A stretch of 8,930 nucleotides of DNA from Desulfobacteraceae bacterium. GTDB lineage: Bacteria; Desulfobacterota; Desulfobacteria; Desulfobacterales; BuS5. Positions 6,573 to 8,930 of this stretch are shown piece after piece. The position numbers were made by a program, and so were the translations under genes. Positions within the stretch are counted from its first letter, which is position 1. Every line of letters begins with the position of its first letter. The notes under the pieces are model-generated. The model saw only the letters and a program-made list of their open reading frames with translations, had not been told where the DNA came from and did no database searches. The stretch is from the NCBI GenBank assembly GCA_030642865.1, contig DAOWMW010000043.1:1-8930 (forward strand), in the 5' to 3' direction.

Positions 6573-7318
6573 TTAATACCGGCCGCCTGTAATATGAATT
6601 ACCTCTCCGGTAATATAATTTGAATAATCACTAACCAGAAAATGAATGAGATTAGCCACATCTTCAGGTTCCCCGATTCTTTTTAAGGGTGTGATTTTCA
6701 CAGCTCTTTCCACGACTGCTTCATATTTGGCCAGGCCTCTGACCCCTTCTGTATTAATCATCCCCGGGGCAACGGCATTTACATTGATATTGTAGCGGCC
6801 GAACTCCATGGCCATCGATTTTGTAAGACCTATTATACCTGCCTTGGAGGATGAATAGTTTGCCTGCCCCGGATTGCCAAGATGGGCACGGGATGACAAA
6901 TTTACAATTTTTCCATACTTTTGTGCAACCATATGGGGCGTTGCAAATTTGCAGCAGTTAAATGCCCCTTTTAAATTAATATCAAGGACTTTATCCCAGT
7001 CGGATTCCTTCATGTCACGCATGAGCATATCCCGGGTGACACCGGCATTATTCACCAATATTTCCACTTTTCCAAAGATTTTAACGGCTTTTTCAATAAG
7101 GCTGCCGGCGTCATCCCAGCTGGATATATCCGCAATCACATATTCCGCCTCATTTCCTTCAGATTTTATCTGGCAACTGTCTCTTTTACATTCTCTTCCA
7201 TAACATCATTTGCAATAATCTTTGCGCCGTTTTGAGCCAGTCTTTTGGATATTTCCCTGCCAAGCCCTAATCCGGCACCGGTAACAACAGCTACTCTACC
7301 TGTTAAATCCATATTCAT
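6573..7318 (-). pseudogene. FabG-like short-chain dehydrogenase/reductase, frameshifted near 7170
   Basis: An intact protein would be an NAD(P)H-dependent oxidoreductase of about 248 residues, typical of 3-oxoacyl-ACP/CoA reductases. The start ATG at 7318 has GGAGGT at 7324-7329, five bases away. The first 50 residues carry the Rossmann motif VVTGAGLGLG, then the frame hits TAA at 7168-7166. The rest continues in another frame as IKSEGNEAEYVIADISSWDD. It holds NNAG, the catalytic set Ser142-Tyr155-Lys159 (NLSSRA, YSSSK; numbering of the restored protein) and the end ITGEVIHITGGRY. Restoring one base around 7170-7172 joins both halves. No slippery heptamer is obvious, so a one-base deletion or a sequencing error is more likely than programmed frameshifting. 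The downstream frame alone (GTG at 7139) lacks the cofactor-binding motif. The gene begins 16 bases after the MaoC stop, probably in one operon. Confidence 0.88.
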
Positions 7319-7334
7319 AGCACACCTCCATATA

Positions 7335-7787
7335 TTAAACTTTACGTTTAACCATTAATGCCACATCTCCCTGCTGAACTATTTCACCGTTCTGGTTAAC
7401 CACGGTTCTTCTTTTGGTGACAACTCCCCTGTCCGGTTTGCTTGTCTCCTTTTTTTTCATAATTTCAACTTCAAGATGGATGGTATCTCCAATAAAGACC
7501 GGTTTCAAAAATTTCCAGTCCATTCCCATTAATGCCACAACATTTTCTTTGATGGAAATATTCATTCTGCTTTGGGTAAAAAGGCCAGATGCAATAACAA
7601 AAACAAGATTTCCATGGGCAATACGTTTGCCGAAAAATGTATTTTTTGCAAATTCCTTATCCATGTGAACCGCATTAAAATCTCCTGAAAGACCTGCAAA
7701 ATTTACTACATCGGCTTCGGTAATTGTTCGTCCCATTGTTTTATCTTTGTCGCCGATCTGGAGATCATCAAAATATTTTTTCTCCAT
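7335..7787 (-). CDS. MaoC-like (R)-specific enoyl-CoA hydratase
   Basis: This 150-residue single hot-dog-fold protein likely hydrates trans-2-enoyl thioesters to (R)-3-hydroxyacyl thioesters, or the reverse. The hydratase-2 signature is clear: SGDFNAVHMDKEFA with catalytic Asp36 and His41, followed by GKRIAHGNL (His58-Gly59). The usual proline after the Asn is Ala39 here, a tolerated variant. The length fits PhaJ/MaoC single-domain proteins. The ATG at 7787 gives MEKKYFDDLQIGD, a typical beginning, although the ribosome binding site is weak. It is followed 16 bases later by the broken short-chain dehydrogenase, which would act on the same 3-hydroxyacyl intermediate. The gene could serve fatty acid or aromatic acid breakdown, polyhydroxyalkanoate precursor supply or lipid synthesis; the sequence does not decide. 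Confidence 0.9.
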   Translation of the reverse strand: MEKKYFDDLQIGDKDKTMGRTITEADVVNFAGLSGDFNAVHMDKEFAKNTFFGKRIAHGNLVFVIASGLFTQSRMNISIKENVVALMGMDWKFLKPVFIGDTIHLEVEIMKKKETSKPDRGVVTKRRTVVNQNGEIVQQGDVALMVKRKV

Positions 7788-7877
7788 AATTCTTATAACC
7801 CTTTTTAAAAATAATTTTACAATTTTATTATAGCCCAGTTCATGGTCAAAATTAGATATAGACCCAGACCCAATTTA
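7788..7877 (-). other. AT-rich spacer between flavoprotein and MaoC genes
   Basis: These 90 bases contain a perfect TATAAT on the - strand (7827-7832). TTGACC lies upstream at 7844-7849, but only 11 bases separate them, too few for a normal sigma-70 promoter. A separate promoter for the MaoC-dehydrogenase pair is possible but unproven. Confidence 0.35.
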
Positions 7878-8492
7878 TTATTTTTTTATCCATCTCAAAA
7901 TATTACGACCAAGGGAACGGCACATCATACAGGAAAGGGGATCTTCGGAAACATCCCTTTTCCATTTGATATTTTCCCCTTTTAAAGAGTCAAACATCGT
8001 TCCCATGGGTCCAAGGTTAAAAACACCTTTATCAGGATCTCTGGCCTCAACCAGATGCATACCGTGTCCCTGAGTGAATCTTTCAAGGAGCATCTGAGTA
8101 AATTCCTGACCCCCGTTTCTTAAACCGGCGTGAGTTAAAGCTGCTCCGATTTTTCCATCAAGGAGATTACAGCACATGTGCATCCAGCGTGTACGATCCA
8201 TAAATATTTTAAAGAGACTCGAAACATTGCCGAAATAAACAGGGGAACCAAAAATAATGGCGTCAGCTTCAATCATTTTTTTAGCAAGGCCTGCCATGGC
8301 ATCATCCTTAATTGCACATTCAGGCTTCATCAAACATTTGTTGCATGAAAGGCATAGTTTAATATCAACCTCTGACAGTTCAACAAGTTCTGTTAAAACA
8401 TCTTGTGCGGCTATCTCTTCCAATGCCATATTTAGCATGGCGGCTGTATTTTTGCCGGGCCTGTGGCTCCCGTTTATTGCCAAAACCTTCAT
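7878..8492 (-). CDS. Iron-sulfur flavoprotein (Isf-type, NADPH-dependent FMN reductase family)
   Basis: The 204-residue flavodoxin-fold protein should bind FMN and a [4Fe-4S] cluster and shuttle electrons in the cytoplasm. The N-terminal MKVLAINGSHRPGKNT (residues 1-16) is the FMN phosphate loop. The compact cluster motif CX2CX2CX5C at Cys47, Cys50, Cys53 and Cys59 (CLSCNKC, then C) is the hallmark of Isf. GSPVYFGNVSS (82-92) is the second FMN-contact loop. An added CMMC pair (Cys188/Cys191) sits near the C-terminus, and a Cys-Cys pair lies in WMHMCCN. The start ATG at 8492 has AAGGAG (8498-8503) five bases away. It follows the MFS gene by 41 bases and precedes the MaoC gene by 90. In anaerobes Isf proteins have been linked to oxygen or peroxide reduction; the partner and role here are unknown. 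Confidence 0.9.
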   Translation of the reverse strand: MKVLAINGSHRPGKNTAAMLNMALEEIAAQDVLTELVELSEVDIKLCLSCNKCLMKPECAIKDDAMAGLAKKMIEADAIIFGSPVYFGNVSSLFKIFMDRTRWMHMCCNLLDGKIGAALTHAGLRNGGQEFTQMLLERFTQGHGMHLVEARDPDKGVFNLGPMGTMFDSLKGENIKWKRDVSEDPLSCMMCRSLGRNILRWIKK

Positions 8493-8497
8493 GTCGG

Positions 8498-8503
8498 CTC
8501 CTT
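8498..8503 (-). promoter_or_regulatory. Ribosome binding site of the flavoprotein gene, abutting a repeat element
   Basis: AAGGAG on the - strand lies five bases before ATG 8492. Its first two bases fall within the outer edge (8502 onward) of the shortened repeat, so the insertion reaches the translation start region. Confidence 0.6.
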
Positions 8504-8559
8504 AAGGATTCGATCGAAAATAAATTGGCAATTTTAAGTTATTTTTGAACGAGCCCTAA
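8502..8559. mobile_element. Internally deleted copy of the palindromic MITE-like element
   Basis: Bases 8517-8538 are identical to 6346-6367, and 8534-8559 match 6469-6494 at 25 of 26 positions. The central hairpin (about 106 bases) is missing. The outer left end, TTAAGGATTCG, is a diverged version of TTAGGGTTCG. The join lies at TTAAG, which occurs on both sides of the missing part in the full copy. Confidence 0.85.
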
Positions 8560-8930
8560 AAGCACCTTTGATAAAACTGATGAAAAAATTTTTAAGGAGG
8601 ATTATTGTGCCCAGGGCAAAAATAAAAGTGATGCTGCCGGCAACCATAAATCCTTTTCCGGAAGATAGATTAAACCCGTGCAGTACTTTTATCATCAGAC
8701 TTGCACATAATATCCCTATAAAATTTAAAAAATTTGTTGCCGCTAAAACAGATCCGCGTATTTTTTCCGGAGTTTTTAACTGAATAAAAGCATTAAGTGG
8801 TAGAATAAATAATCCTGCAGATATTCCAAAAAAGAATATCAGCACCATTGCCCACATAAAAGCTTGAGCGGAAAAATTTAATCCTATAAGTGAAATAGCT
8901 AAGCCAAAAGCACCCAAAGGAACAATTCCC
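8534..8930 (-). CDS. MFS transporter, C-terminal part (LplT-like), cut by window edge
   Basis: The frame is open from the right edge to the TAA at 8534-8536, giving about 131 residues and no true start; a TTG at 8917 is internal. Hydrophobic helices alternate with short loops: GLAISLIGLNF, FMWAMVLIFFFGISAGLFIL, FLNFIGILCASLMIKVL and FMVAGSITFIFALGTIILL. The loop TPEKIRGSVLAATNF resembles the R-G-x-V-L-A-A segment of LplT-type lysophospholipid flippases and MFS proteins linked to acyltransferases. It is therefore an inner-membrane carrier, with substrate unproven. The last seven residues (RARSKIT) and the stop codon are encoded by the shortened repeat element, so the native C-terminus may have been replaced. 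It is co-oriented with the flavoprotein gene 41 bases downstream. Whether an acyltransferase gene lies nearby cannot be seen. Confidence 0.75.
   Translation of the reverse strand, partial: GIVPLGAFGLAISLIGLNFSAQAFMWAMVLIFFFGISAGLFILPLNAFIQLKTPEKIRGSVLAATNFLNFIGILCASLMIKVLHGFNLSSGKGFMVAGSITFIFALGTIILLKNFFISFIKGAFRARSKIT

Noticed and set aside
7807..7829. AT-rich string in the flavoprotein-MaoC spacer resembling the repeat end (about 18 of 23 positions)
   Set aside because: Both sequences are mostly A and T, the diagnostic GGG/CCC outer ends are absent, and similarity at this level is expected by chance.
7827..7849. TTGACC and TATAAT as a promoter for the MaoC gene
   Set aside because: The spacer is 11 bases, far from the 16-18 needed, and no other -35 fits the TATAAT.

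Overview
The window is AT-rich, dense bacterial DNA. It most resembles a sulfate-reducing Desulfobacterota (Desulfobacterales-type) genome. This is inferred from a System II (ResB/CcsA) cytochrome c maturation pair, a three-domain NifU with NifS as the Fe-S assembly pair, a [4Fe-4S] flavodoxin-like protein of the Isf type found in anaerobes, and (R)-specific acyl-CoA hydratase/dehydrogenase genes. No phylogenetic marker is present, so this placement is tentative.

Region 1 (1-4050, + strand): a ResB gene cut by the left edge, then ccsA, nifU and nifS. They are co-oriented and tightly spaced, and nifS starts inside the end of nifU. The first two genes build the membrane machine that attaches heme to c-type cytochromes. 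The last two mobilise cysteine sulfur and scaffold Fe-S clusters. All four therefore serve redox cofactor maturation. Region 2 (4051-4195) is a short spacer with a GC-rich hairpin. Region 3 (4196-6106, + strand): a class I SAM methyltransferase, then a metal-dependent amidohydrolase with an unusual N-terminal helical (TPR-like) extension.

Region 4 (6107-6572) is a 466-base non-coding stretch between convergent gene groups. It contains a hairpin, a heptamer tandem repeat, short direct repeats, a 163-base palindromic MITE-like element and a terminal hairpin. Region 5 (6573-8930, - strand), in transcription order: the C-terminal part of an MFS transporter cut by the right edge, an iron-sulfur flavoprotein, a MaoC-like hydratase and a FabG-like short-chain dehydrogenase. 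The dehydrogenase reading frame is broken by a one-base shift near 7170. Hydratase and dehydrogenase would act on successive intermediates of (R)-3-hydroxyacyl thioester metabolism.

The most notable structure outside the genes is a small repeat family. There is a full palindromic copy at 6332-6494 and an internally deleted copy at 8502-8559. The deleted copy encodes the last residues and stop of the transporter and touches the ribosome binding site of the next gene. A possible relic end lies at the resB stop. I see no defence, CRISPR, phage or secondary-metabolite system here, and nothing I would call a clearly new multi-gene system.
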